64,000 nucleotides of DNA from Apostichopus japonicus. Lineage: Eukaryota; Echinodermata; Holothuroidea; Aspidochirotida; Stichopodidae. Below, piece by piece: positions 50,260 through 63,600 of the stretch (position 1 is the stretch's first letter; each line of letters begins with the position of its first letter). The position numbers were made by a program, and so were the translations under genes. The stretch lies in contig NC_092575.1 in assembly GCF_037975245.1 (NCBI RefSeq), positions 4,583,501 to 4,647,500 of the forward strand, given 5' to 3'. The notes beneath the pieces were generated by a model. It was not told the DNA's origin, did no database searches, and was given only the letters and a program-made list of their open reading frames with translations.

Positions 50260-52677
50260 TTGACTTGGCTGCCCTATTGGTCGTCTATTTGCTTTTCTCC
50301 CTGCTACGTAAAGTTTGATATGTCCTGAAAATTACAGTTTGTACACTATCACTCTATCTAGATCATTGCATGTGGCAAGTGGTGTGGGTTACTATGGAAT
50401 CAGGTACCGTATACAGGGTCAGACCTCCATAACGCCCTAATAATGTGATATTATGTATAAATAATGTTTTGATGTCATTTCAATAGTTGAGTGGGAATGA
50501 GGGGTGGGGATGATTGGAAAGCCCTAATCAGAATATATATGCTGTTGCATGTGCTGTATTCATACAATTTGATATATCATAGAGAAAATAGGGATGTACA
50601 CTGTTATGGCTTTCTCCTATTGTTTGAGAAAGATTTTTTTACCATTTCCAACAGCATAGATTAAGGTGATGTATATTAAATGTAAAGTAGAAGGGTTTTT
50701 TTTTTCAACTATTAGGGTCCCAATGTATGTGAGAATTAATGAACAGCCTAATATTAATTTTTGACCATCTTATTTTCACCGTTTCAAAGTTTTGATGTCA
50801 TTCCAAATTGATGAACTGCTTAATCTCAAATGCATCAGTGTAGAAAATGATCTTGTCCAACTTTTACAGGCTCCACCCATATGTGGAACCATAATGTTGG
50901 GCAAAAGGGAGGGGGGGGGGTTGCTGGAGGGGGAAACTGGGAAAGCAGCTATATGTAGGTTAGAGCTATCATTAGGATCAAATATTTGAAAGCATAGGAT
51001 TTTATGTGTATTCATCCTTGTTGAATGGGATGGAGGGTCGGGGAGGGGTGGGGGGTGTCCAATTGACTTGGCTGCCCTATTGGTCTTCTATTTGCTTTTC
51101 TACCTGCTACGTAAAGTTTGATATGTCCTGAAAATTACAGTTTGTACACTATCACTCTATCTAGATCATTGCATGGGGCAAGTGGTGTGGGTTACTATGG
51201 AATCAGGTACCGTATACAGGGTCAGACCTCCATAACGCCCTAATAATGTGATATTATGTATAAATAATGTTTTGATGTCATTTCACTAGTTGAGTGGGAA
51301 TGAGGGGTGGGGATGATTGGAAAGCCCTAATCAGAATATATATGCTGTTGCATGTGCTGTATTCATACAATTTGATATATCATAGAGAAAATAGGGATGT
51401 ACACTGTTATGGCTTTCTCCTATTGTTTGAGAAAGATTTTTTTACCATTTCCAACAGCATAGATTAAGGTGATGTATATTAAATGTAAAGTAGAAGGGTT
51501 TTTTTTTTCAACTATTAGGGTCCCAATGTGTGTGAGAATTTAATGAACAGTCTAATATTAATTTTTGACCATCTTATTTTCACCGTTTCAAAGTTTTGAT
51601 GTCATTCCAAATTGATGAACTGCTTAATCTCAAATGCATCAGTGTAGAAAATGATCTTGTCCAACTTTTACAGGCTCCACCCATATGTGGAACCATAATG
51701 TTGGGCAAAAGGGAGGGGGGGGGGGGATTGCTGGAGGGGGAAACTGGGAAAGCAGCTATATGTAGGTTAGAGCTATCATTAGGATCAAATATTTGAAAGC
51801 ATAGGATTTTATGTGTATTCATCCTTGTTGAATGGGATGGAGGGTCGGGGAGGGGTGGGGGGTGTCCAATTGACTTGGCTGCCCTATTGGTCGTCTATTT
51901 GCTTTTCTACCTGCTACGTAAAGTTTGATATGTCCTGAAAATTACAGTTTGTACACTATCACTCTATCTAGATCATTGCATGTGGCAAGTGGTGTGGGTT
52001 ACTGTGGAATTAGGTACCGTATACAGGGTCAGACCCTCATAACGCCCTAATAATGTGATATTATGTATAAATAATGTTTTGATGTCATTCCACTAGTTGA
52101 GTGGGAATGAGGGGTGGGGATGATTGGAAAGCCCTAATCAGAATATATATGCTGTTGCATGTGCTGTATTCATACAATTTGATATATTGTAGAGAAAATA
52201 GGGATGTACACTGTTATGGCTTTCTCCTATTGTTTGAGAAAGATTTTTTTTACCATTTCCAACAGCATAGATTAAGGTGATGTATATTAAATGTAAGGTA
52301 GAATGTTTTTTTTTCTCCAACTATTAGGGTCCCCATAATGTGTGTGAGAATTTAATGATCAGTCTAATATTAGTTTTTGACCATCTTATTTTCACCGTTT
52401 CAAAGTTTCGATGTCATTCCAAATTGATGAACTGCTTAATCTCAAATGCATCAGTGTAGAAATTGATCTTGTCCAACTTTTACAGGCTCCACCCATATGT
52501 GGAACCATAATGTTGGGCAAAAGGGAGGGGGGGGGGTTGCTGGAGGGGGAAACTGGGAAAGCAGCTATATGTAGGTTAGAGCTATCATTAGGATCAAATA
52601 TTTGAAAGCATAGGATTTTATGTGTATTCATCCTTGTTGAATGGGATGGAGGGTCAGGGAGGGGTGGGGGGTGTCCA
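50260..52677 (+). repeat. higher-order block B, copy 1 (3 units)
   Basis: Three units totalling about 2418 bp that repeat directly in 52678-55095. The rare variant GTCATTTCAATAGTTGAG occurs at the same offset in both (50474, 52893), as do GATGTAT..TGTAAGGTAGAATG (52285, 54702) and GAATTAGGTACCGTATACAG (52008, 54425). Ends are approximate. Confidence 0.8.
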
Positions 52678-55095
52678 ATTGACTTGGCTGCCCTATTGGT
52701 CGTCTATTTGCTTTTCTCCCTGCTACGTAAAGTTTGATATGTCCTGAAAATTACAGTTTGTACACTATCACTCTATCTAGATCATTGCATGTGGCAAGTG
52801 GTGTGGGTTACTATGGAATCAGGTACCGTATACAGGGTCAGACCTCCATAACGCCCTAATAATGTGATATTATGTATAAATAATGTTTTGATGTCATTTC
52901 AATAGTTGAGTGGGAATGAGGGGTGGGGATGATTGGAAAGCCCTAATCAGAATATATATGCTGTTGCATGTGCTGTATTCATACAATTTGATATATCATA
53001 GAGAAAATAGGGATGTACACTGTTATGGCTTTCTCCTATTGTTTGAGAAAGATTTTTTTACCATTTCCAACAGCATAGATTAAGGTGATGTATATTAAAT
53101 GTAAAGTAGAAGGGTTTTTTTTTTCAACTATTAGGGTCCCAATGTATGTGAGAATTAATGAACAGCCTAATATTAATTTTTGACCATCTTATTTTCACCG
53201 TTTCAAAGTTTTGATGTCATTCCAAATTGATGAACTGCTTAATCTCAAATGCATCAGTGTAGAAAATGATCTTGTCCAACTTTTACAGGCTCCACCCATA
53301 TGTGGAACCATAATGTTGGGCAAAAGGGAGGGGGGGGGTTGCTGGAGGGGGAAACTGGGAAAGCAGCTATATGTAGGTTAGAGCTATCATTAGGATCAAA
53401 TATTTGAAAGCATAGGATTTTATGTGTATTCATCCTTGTTGAATGGGATGGAGGGTCGGGGAGGGGTGGGGGGTGTCCAATTGACTTGGCTGCCCTATTG
53501 GTCTTCTATTTGCTTTTCTACCTGCTACGTAAAGTTTGATATGTCCTGAAAATTACAGTTTGTACACTATCACTCTATCTAGATCATTGCATGGGGCAAG
53601 TGGTGTGGGTTACTATGGAATCAGGTACCGTATACAGGGTCAGACCTCCATAACGCCCTAATAATGTGATATTATGTATAAATAATGTTTTGATGTCATT
53701 TCACTAGTTGAGTGGGAATGAGGGGTGGGGATGATTGGAAAGCCCTAATCAGAATATATATGCTGTTGCATGTGCTGTATTCATACAATTTGATATATCA
53801 TAGAGAAAATAGGGATGTACACTGTTATGGCTTTCTCCTATTGTTTGAGAAAGATTTTTTTACCATTTCCAACAGCATAGATTAAGGTGATGTATATTAA
53901 ATGTAAAGTAGAAGGGTTTTTTTTTTCAACTATTAGGGTCCCAATGTGTGTGAGAATTAATGAACAGCCTAATATTAATTTTTGACCATCTTATTTTCAC
54001 CGTTTCAAAGTTTTGATGTCATTCCAAATTGATGAACTGCTTAATCTCAAATGCATCAGTGTAGAAAATGATCTTGTCCAACTTTTACAGGCTCCACCCA
54101 TATGTGGAACCATAATGTTGGGCAAAAGGGAGGGGGGGGGGGGATTGCTGGAGGGGGAAACTGGGAAAGCAGCTATATGTAGGTTAGAGCTATCATTAGG
54201 ATCAAATATTTGAAAGCATAGGATTTTATGTGTATTCATCCTTGTTGAATGGGATGGAGGGTCGGGGAGGGGTGGGGGGTGTCCAATTGACTTGGCTGCC
54301 CTATTGGTCGTCTATTTGCTTTTCTACCTGCTACGTAAAGTTTGATATGTCCTGAAAATTACAGTTTGTACACTATCACTCTATCTAGATCATTGCATGT
54401 GGCAAGTGGTGTGGGTTACTGTGGAATTAGGTACCGTATACAGGGTCAGACCCTCATAACGCCCTAATAATGTGATATTATGTATAAATAATGTTTTGAT
54501 GTCATTCCACTAGTTGAGTGGGAATGAGGGGTGGGGATGATTGGAAAGCCCTAATCAGAATATATATGCTGTTGCATGTGCTGTATTCATACAATTTGAT
54601 ATATTGTAGAGAAAATAGGGATGTACACTGTTATGGCTTTCTCCTATTGTTTGAGAAAGATTTTTTTTACCATTTCCAACAGCATAGATTAAGGTGATGT
54701 ATATTAAATGTAAGGTAGAATGTTTTTTTTTCTCCAACTATTAGGGTCCCCATAATGTGTGTGAGAATTTAATGATCAGTCTAATATTAGTTTTTGACCA
54801 TCTTATTTTCACCGTTTCAAAGTTTCGATGTCATTCCAAATTGATGAACTGCTTAATCTCAAATGCATCAGTGTAGAAATTGATCTTGTCCAACTTTTAC
54901 AGGCTCCACCCATATGTGGAACCATAATGTTGGGCAAAAGGGAGGGGGGGGGGGTTGCTGGAGGGGGAAACTGGGAAAGCAGCTATATGTAGGTTAGAGC
55001 TATCATTAGGATCAAATATTTGAAAGCATAGGATTTTATGTGTATTCATCCTTGTTGAATGGGATGGAGGGTCAGGGAGGGGTGGGGGGTGTCCA
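52678..55095 (+). repeat. higher-order block B, copy 2 (3 units)
   Basis: Direct tandem copy of the preceding trimer, differing at only a few positions, mainly homopolymer lengths. The recency of the duplication is inferred from this near identity. Confidence 0.8.
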
Positions 55096-57399
55096 ATTGA
55101 CTTGGCTGCCCTATTGGTCGTCTATTTGCTTTTCTCCCTGCTACGTAAAGTTTGATATGTCCTGAAAATTACAGTTTGTACACTATCACTCTATCTAGAT
55201 CATTACATGTGGCAAGTGGTGTGGGTTACTATGGAATCAGGTACCGTATACAGGGTCAGACCTCCATAACGCCCTAATAATGTGATATTATGTATAAATA
55301 ATGTTTTGATGTCATTTCACTAGTTGAGTGGGAATGAGGGGTGGGGATGATTGGAAAGCCCTAATCAGAATATATATGCTGTTGCATGTGCTGTATTCAT
55401 ACAATTTGATATATCATAGAGAACATAGGGATGTACACTGTTATGGCTTTCTCCTATAGTTTGAGAAAGATTTTTTTACCATTTCCAACAGCATAGATTA
55501 AGGTGATGTATATTAAATGTAAAGTAGAAGGTTTTTTTTCCAACTATTAGGGTCCCCATAATGTGTGTGAGAATTTAATGAACATTCTAATATTAATTTT
55601 TGACCATCTTATTTTCACCGTTTCAAAGTTTTGATGTCATTCCAAATTGATGAACTGCTTAATCTCAAATACATCAGTGTAGAAAATGATCTTGTCCAAC
55701 TTTTACAGGCTCCACCCATATGTGGAACCATAATGTTGGGCAAAAGGGGGGGGGGATTGCTGGAGGGGGAAACTGGGAAAGCAGCTATATGTAGGTTAGA
55801 GCTATCATTAGGATCAAATATTTGAAAGCATAGGATTTTATGTGTATTCATCCTTGTTGAATGGGATGGAGGGTAGGGGAGGGGTGGGGGGTGTCCAATT
55901 GACTTGGCTGCCCTATTGGTCGTCTATTTGCTTTTCTCCCTGCTACGTAAAGTTTGATATGTCCTGAAAATTACAGTTTGTACACTATCACTCTATCTAG
56001 CTCACTGCATATATCAAGTGGTGTGGGTTACTATGGAATTTGTTACCGTATACAGGGTCAGACCCTCATAACGCCCTAATATTGTGATATTATGTATAAA
56101 TAATGTTTTGATGTCATTCCACTAGTTGAGTGGGAATGAGGGGTGGGGATGATTGGAAAGCCCTAATCAGAATATATGCTGTTGCATGTGCTACATTCAT
56201 ACAATTTGATATATTATAGAGAAAATAGGGATGTACACTGTTATGGCTTTCTCCTATTGTTTGAGAAATTTTTTTTTTCACCATTTCCAACAGCATAGAT
56301 TAAGGTGATGTATAGTAAATGTAATGTCAAAGGTTTTTTTTTTTTTACTATTAGGGTCCCCATAATGTGTGTGAGAATTGAATGAACAGTCTAATATTAG
56401 TTTTTGACCATCTTATTTTCACCGTTTCAAAGTTTTGATGTCATTCCAAATTGGTGAACTGCTTAATCTCAAATACATCAGTGTAGAAAATTACCTTGTC
56501 CAACATTTACAGTCTCCACCCATATGTGTAACCATCATGTGGGGCAAAAGGGGGGGGGGGTGTTGCTAGAGGAGGAAACTGGGAAAGCAGCTATATGTAT
56601 GTTCTAGGGCTATCATTAGGATCAAATATTTGAAAGCATAGGATTTTATGTGTATTCATCCTTGTTGAACGGGATGGAGGGTCGGGGAGGGGGAGGGGGG
56701 TCCAAGTGACTTGCGTGCCCTCTTGGTCGTCTATTTGCTTTTCTCCCTGCTACGTAAAGTTTGATATGTCCTGAAAATTACAGTTTGTACACTATCACTC
56801 TATCTAGCTCATTGCATATGTCAAGTGGTGTGGGTTACTATGGAATTAGGTACCCTATACAGGGTCAGACCTCCATAACGCCCTAATATTGTGATATTAT
56901 GTATAAATAATGTTTTGATGTCATTCCACTAGTTGAGTGGGAATGAGGGGTGGGGATGATTGGAAAGCCCTAATCAGAATATATATGCTGTTGCATGTGC
57001 TGTATTCATACAATTTGATATATCATAGAGAAAATAGGGATGTACACTGTTATGGCTTTCTCCTATTGTTTGAGAAAGATTTTTTTTACCATTTCCAACA
57101 GCATAGATTAAGGTGATGTATATTAAATGTAATGTCAAAGGTTTTTTTTTTTTCAAGTATTAGGGTCCCAATGTGTGTGAGAATTAATGAACAGTCTAAT
57201 ATTAATTTTTGACCATCTTATTTTCACCGTTTCAAAGTTTTGATGTCATTGCAAATTGATGAACTGCTTAATCTCAAATACATCAGTGTAGAAAATAACC
57301 TTGTCCAACTTTTACAGGCTCCACCCATATGTGGAACCATCATGTGGGGCAAAAGGGGGGGGGTGTTGCTGGAGGGGGAAACTGGGAAAGCAGCTATAT

Positions 57400-59980
57400 G
57401 TAAGTTCTAGGGCTATCATTAGGATCAAATATTTGAAAGCATAGGATTTTATGTGTATTCATCCTTGTTGAATGGGATGGAGGGTCGGGGAGGGGGGAGG
57501 GGGGGTCCAATTGACTTGGCTGCCCTCTTGGTCGTCTATTTGCTTTTCTCCCTGCTACGTAAAGTTTGATATGTCCTGAAAATTACAGTTTGTACACTAT
57601 CACTCTATCTAGCTCATTGCATATGTCAAGTGGTGTGGGTTACTATGGAATTAGGTACCCTATACAGGGTCAGACTTCCATAACGCCCTAATATTGTGAT
57701 ATTATACATGTATAAATAATGTTTTGTTGTCATTCCACTAGTTGAGTGGGAATGAGGGGTGGGGATGATTGGAAAGCCCTCATCAGAATATATGCTATTG
57801 CATGTGCTACATTCATACAATTTGTTATATCATAGAGAAAATAGGGATGTACACTGTTATGGCTTTCTCCTATTGTTTGAGAAAGATTTTTTTTACCATT
57901 TCCAACAGCATAGATTAAGGTGATGTATATTAAATGTAATGTCAAAGGGTTTTTTTTTTTACTATTAGGGTCCCAATGTGTGTGAAAATTTAATGAACAG
58001 TCTAATATTAATTTTTGACCATCTTATTTCCACCGTTTCAAAGTTTTGATGTCATTGCAAATTGATGAACTGCTTAATCTCAAATGCATCAGTGTAGAAA
58101 ATGATCTTGTCCAACTTTTACAGGCTCCACCCATATGTGGAACCATAATGTTGGGCAAAAGGGAGGGGGGGGGGTTGCTGGATGGGGAAACTGGGAAAGC
58201 AGCTATATGTAGGTTAGAGCTATCATTAGGATCAAATATTTGAAAGCATAGGATTTTATGTGTATTCATCCTTGTTGAATGGGATGGAGGGTCGGGGAGG
58301 GGTGGGGGGGTGTCCAATTGACTTGGCTGCCCTATTGGTCGTCTATTTGCTTTTCTACCTGCTACGTAAAGTTTGATATGTCCTGAAAATTACAGTTTGT
58401 ACACTATCACTCTATCTAGATCATTGCATGTGGCAAGTGGTGTGGGTTACTGTGGAATTAGGTACCGTATACAGGGTCAGACCCTCATAACGCCCTAATA
58501 ATGTGATATTATGTATAAATAATGTTTTGATGTCATTCCACTAGTTGAGTGGGAATGAGGGGTGGGGATGATTGGAAAGCCCTAATCAGAATATATATGC
58601 TGTTGCATGTGCTGTATTCATACAATTTGATATATTGTAGAGAAAATAGGGATGTACACTGTTATGGCTTTCTCCTATTGTTTGAGAAAGATTTTTTTTA
58701 CCATTTCCAACAGCATAGATTAAGGTGATGTATATTAAATGTAAGGTAGAATGTTTTTTTTTCTCCAACTATTAGGGTCCCCATAATGTGTGTGAGAATT
58801 TAATGAACAGTCTAATATTAGTTTTTGACCATCTTATTTTCACCGTTTCAAAGTTTCGATGTCATTCCAAATTGATGAACTGCTTAATCTCAAATGCATC
58901 AGTGTAGAAATTGATCTTGTCCAACTTTTACAGGCTCCACCCATATGTGGAACCATAATGTTGGGCAAAAGGGAGGGGGGGGGGGTTGCTGGAGGGGGAA
59001 ACTGGGAAAGCAGCTATATGTAGGTTAGAGCTATCATTAGGATCAAATATTTGAAGGCTAAGGATTTTATGTGTATTCATCCTTGTTGAATGGGATGGAG
59101 GGTAGGGGAGGGGTGGGGGGTGTCCAATTGACTTGGCTGCCCTATTGGTCGTCTATTTGCTTTTCTACCTGCTACGTAAAGTTTGATATGTCCTGAAAAT
59201 TACAGTTTGTACACTATCACTCTATCTAGATCATTGCATGTGGCAAGTGGTGTGGGTTACTATGGAATCAGGTACCGTATACAGGGTCAGACCTCCATAA
59301 CGCCCTAATAATGTGATATTATGTATAAATAATGTTTTGATGTCATATCACTAGTTGAGTGGGAATGAGGGGTGGGGATGATTGGAAAGCCCTAATCAGA
59401 ATATATATGCTGTTGCATGTGCTGTATTCATACAATTTGATATATCATAGAGAAAATAGGGATGTACACTGTTATGGCTTTCTCCTATTGTTTGAGAAAG
59501 ATTTGTTTACCATTTCCAACAGCATAGATTAAGGTGATGTATATTAAATGTAATGTCAAAGGTTTTTTTTTCAACTATTAGGGTCCCAATGTGTGTGAGA
59601 ATTAATGAACAGCCTAATATTAATTTTTGACCATCTTATTTTCACCGTTTCAAAGTTTTGTTGTCATTCCAAATTGATGAACTGCTTAATCTCAAATGCA
59701 TCAGTGTAGAAAATGATCTTGTCCAACTTTTACAGGCTCCACCCATATGTGGAACCATAATGTTGGGCAAAAGGGAGGGGGGGGGATTGCTGGAGGGGGA
59801 AACTGGGAAAGCAGCTATATGTAGGTTAGAGCTATCATTAGGATCAAATATTTGAAAGCATAGGATTTTATGTGTATTCATCCTTGTTGAATGGGATGGA
59901 GGGTCGGGGAGGGGTGGGGGGTGTCCAATTGACTTGGCTGCCCTATTGGTCGTCTATTTGCTTTTCTACCTGCTACGTAA
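57400..59980 (+). repeat. higher-order block C, copy 1
   Basis: Its left part (to about 58.3 kb) recurs at an offset of about 3228 (four units) and its right part (58.5-59.98 kb) at about 4037 (five units). Shared rare variants: TTATACATGTATAAATAATG (57711, 60932), TTGCTGGATGGGGAAAC (58175, 61403) and GTCATATCACTAG (59342, 63380). Confidence 0.7.
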
Positions 59981-60629
59981 AGTTTGATATGTCCTGAAAA
60001 TTACAGTTTGTACACTATCACTCTATCTAGCTCATTGCATATGTCAAGTGGTGTGGGTTACTATGGAATTAGGTACCATAATACAGGGTCAGACTTCCAT
60101 AACGCCCTAATATTGTGATATTATGTGTATAAATGTATAAATAATGTTTTGATGTCATTCCACTAGTTGAGTGGGAATGAGGGGTGGGGATGATTGGAAA
60201 GCCCTCATCAGAATATATGCTATTGCATGTGCTACATTCATACAATTTGATATATTAGAGAGAAAATAGGGATGTACACTGTTATGGCTTTCTCCTATTG
60301 TTTGAGAAAGATTTTTTTGACCATTTCCAACAGCATAGATTAAGGTGATGTATATTAAATGTAATGTCAAAGGTTTTTTTTTTTACTATTAGGGTCCCAA
60401 TGTGTGTGAAAATTTAATGAACAGTCTAATATTAATTTTTGACCATCTTATTTCCACCGTTTCAAAGTTTTGTTGTCATTCCAAATTGATGAACTGCTTA
60501 ATCTCAAATACATCAGTGTAGAAAATAACCTTGTCCAACTTTTACAGGCTCCACCCATATGTGGAACCATCATGTGGGGCAAAAGGGGGGGGGTGTTGCT
60601 GGAGGGGGAAACTGGGAAAGCAGCTATAT

Positions 60630-63600
60630 GTAGGTTCTAGGGCTATCATTAGGATCAAATATTTGAAAGCATAGAATTTTATGTGTATTCATCCTTGTTG
60701 AATGGGATGGAGGGTCGGGGAGGGGTGGGGGGTGTCCAATTGACTTGGCTGCCCTATTGGTCGTCTATTTGCTTTTCTCCCTGCTACGTAAAGTTTGATA
60801 TGTCCTGAAAATTACAGTTTGTACACTATCACTCTATCTAGCTCATTGCATATGTCAAGTGGTGTGGGTTACTATGGAATTAGGTACCCTATACAGGGTC
60901 AGACTTCCATAACGCCCTAATATTGTGATATTATACATGTATAAATAATGTTTTGTTGTCATTCCACTAGTTGAGTGGGAATGAGGGGTGGGGATGATTG
61001 GAAAGCCCTCATCAGAATATATGCTATTGCATGTGCTACATTCATACAATTTGATATATTAGAGAGAAAATAGGGATGTACACTGTTATGGCTTTCTCCT
61101 ATTGTTTGAGAAAGATTTTTTTTACCATTTCCAACAGCATAGATTAAGGTGATGTATATTAAATGTAATGTCAAAGGGTTTTTTTTTTACTATTAGGGTC
61201 CCAATGTGTGTGAAAATTTAATGAACAGTCTAATATTAATTTTTGACCATCTTATTTCCACCGTTTCAAAGTTTTGATGTCATTGCAAATTGATGAACTG
61301 CTTAATCTCAAATGCATCAGTGTAGAAAATGATCTTGTCCAACTTTTACAGGCTCCACCCATATGTGGAACCATAATGTTGGGCAAAAGGGAGGGGGGGG
61401 GGTTGCTGGATGGGGAAACTGGGAAAGCAGCTATATGTAGGTTAGAGCTATCATTAGGATCAAATATTTGAAAGCATAGGATTTTATGTGTATTCATCCT
61501 TGTTGAATGGGATGGAGGGTCGGGGAGGGGTGGGGGGTGTCCAATTGACTTGGCTGCCCTATTGGTCGTCTATTTGCTTTTCTACCTGCTACGTAAAGTT
61601 TGATATGTCCTGAAAATTACAGTTTGTACACTATCACTCTATATCTAGATCATTGCATGTGGCAAGTGGTGTGGGTTACTATGGAATCAGGTACCGTATA
61701 CAGGGTCAGACCTCCATAACGCCCTAATAATGTGATATTATGCATAAATAATGTTTTGATGTCATTTCACTAGTTGAGTGGGAATGAGGGGTGGGGATGA
61801 TTGGAAAGCCCTAATCAGAATATATATGCTGTTGCATGTGCTGTATTCATACAATTTGATATATCATAGAGAAAATAGGGATGTACACTGTTATGGCTTT
61901 CTCCTATTGTTTGAGAAAGATTTTTTTACCATTTCCAACAGCATAGATTAAGGTGATGTATATTAAATGTAAAGTAGAAGGTTTTTTTTTTCAACTATTA
62001 GGGTCCCCATAATGTGTGTGAGAATTAATGAACAGCCTAATATTAATTTTTGACCATCTTATTTTCACCGTTTCAAAGTTTTGATGTCATTCCAAATTGA
62101 TGAACTGCTTAATCTCAAATGCATCAGTGTAGAAAATGATCTTGTCCAACTTTTACAGGCTCCACCCATATGTGGAACCATAATGTTGGGCAAAAGGGAG
62201 GGGGGGGGGGATTGCTGGAGGGGGAAACTGGGAAAGCAGCTATATGTAGGTTAGAGCTATCATTAGGATCAAATATTTGAAAGCATAGGATTTTATGTGT
62301 ATTCATCCTTGTTGAATGGGATGGAGGGTCGGGGAGGGGTGGGGGGTGTCCAATTGACTTGGCTGCCCTATTGGTCGTCTATTTGCTTTTCTACCTGCTA
62401 CGTAAAGTTTGATATGTCCTGAAAATTACAGTTTGTACACTATCACTCTATCTAGATCATTGCATGTGGCAAGTGGTGTGGGTTACTGTGGAATTAGGTA
62501 CCGTATACAGGGTCAGACCCTCATAACGCCCTAATAATGTGATATTATGTATAAATAATGTTTTGATGTCATTCCACTAGTTGAGTGGGAATGAGGGGTG
62601 GGGATGATTGGAAAGCCCTAATCAGAATATATATGCTGTTGCATAGTGCTGTATTCATACAATTTGATATATTGTAGAGAAAATAGGGATGTACACTGTT
62701 ATGGCTTTCTCCTATTGTTTGAGAAAGATTTTTTTTACCATTTCCAACAGCATAGATTAAGGTGATGTATATTAAATGTAAGGTAGAATGTTTTTTTTTC
62801 TCCAACTATTAGGGTCCCCATAATGTGTGTGAGAATTTAATGAACAGTCTAATATTAGTTTTTGACCATCTTATTTTCACCGTTTCAAAGTTTCGATGTC
62901 ATTCCAAATTGATGAACTGCTTAATCTCAAATGCATCAGTGTAGAAATTGATCTTGTCCAACTTTTACAGGCTCCACCCATATGTGGAACCATAATGTTG
63001 GGCAAAAGGGAGGGGGGGGGGGTTGCTGGAGGGGGAAACTGGGAAAGCAGCTATATGTAGGTTAGAGCTATCATTAGGATCAAATATTTGAAAGCATAGG
63101 ATTTTATGTGTATTCATCCTTGTTGAATGGGATGGAGGGTAGGGGAGGGGTGGGGGGTGTCCAATTGACTTGGCTGCCCTATTGGTCGTCTATTTGCTTT
63201 TCTACCTGCTACGTAAAGTTTGATATGTCCTGAAAATTACAGTTTGTACACTATCACTCTATCTAGATCATTGCATGTGGCAAGTGGTGTGGGTTACTAT
63301 GGAATCAGGTACCGTATACAGGGTCAGACCTCCATAACGCCCTAATAATGTGATATTATGTATAAATAATGTTTTGATGTCATATCACTAGTTGAGTGGG
63401 AATGAGGGGTGGGGATGATTGGAAAGCCCTAATCAGAATATATATGCTGTTGCATGTGCTGTATTCATACAATTTGATATATCATAGAGAAAATAGGGAT
63501 GTACACTGTTATGGCTTTCTCCTATTGTTTGAGAAAGATTTGTTTACCATTTCCAACAGCATAGATTAAGGTGATGTATATTAAATGTAATGTCAAAGGT

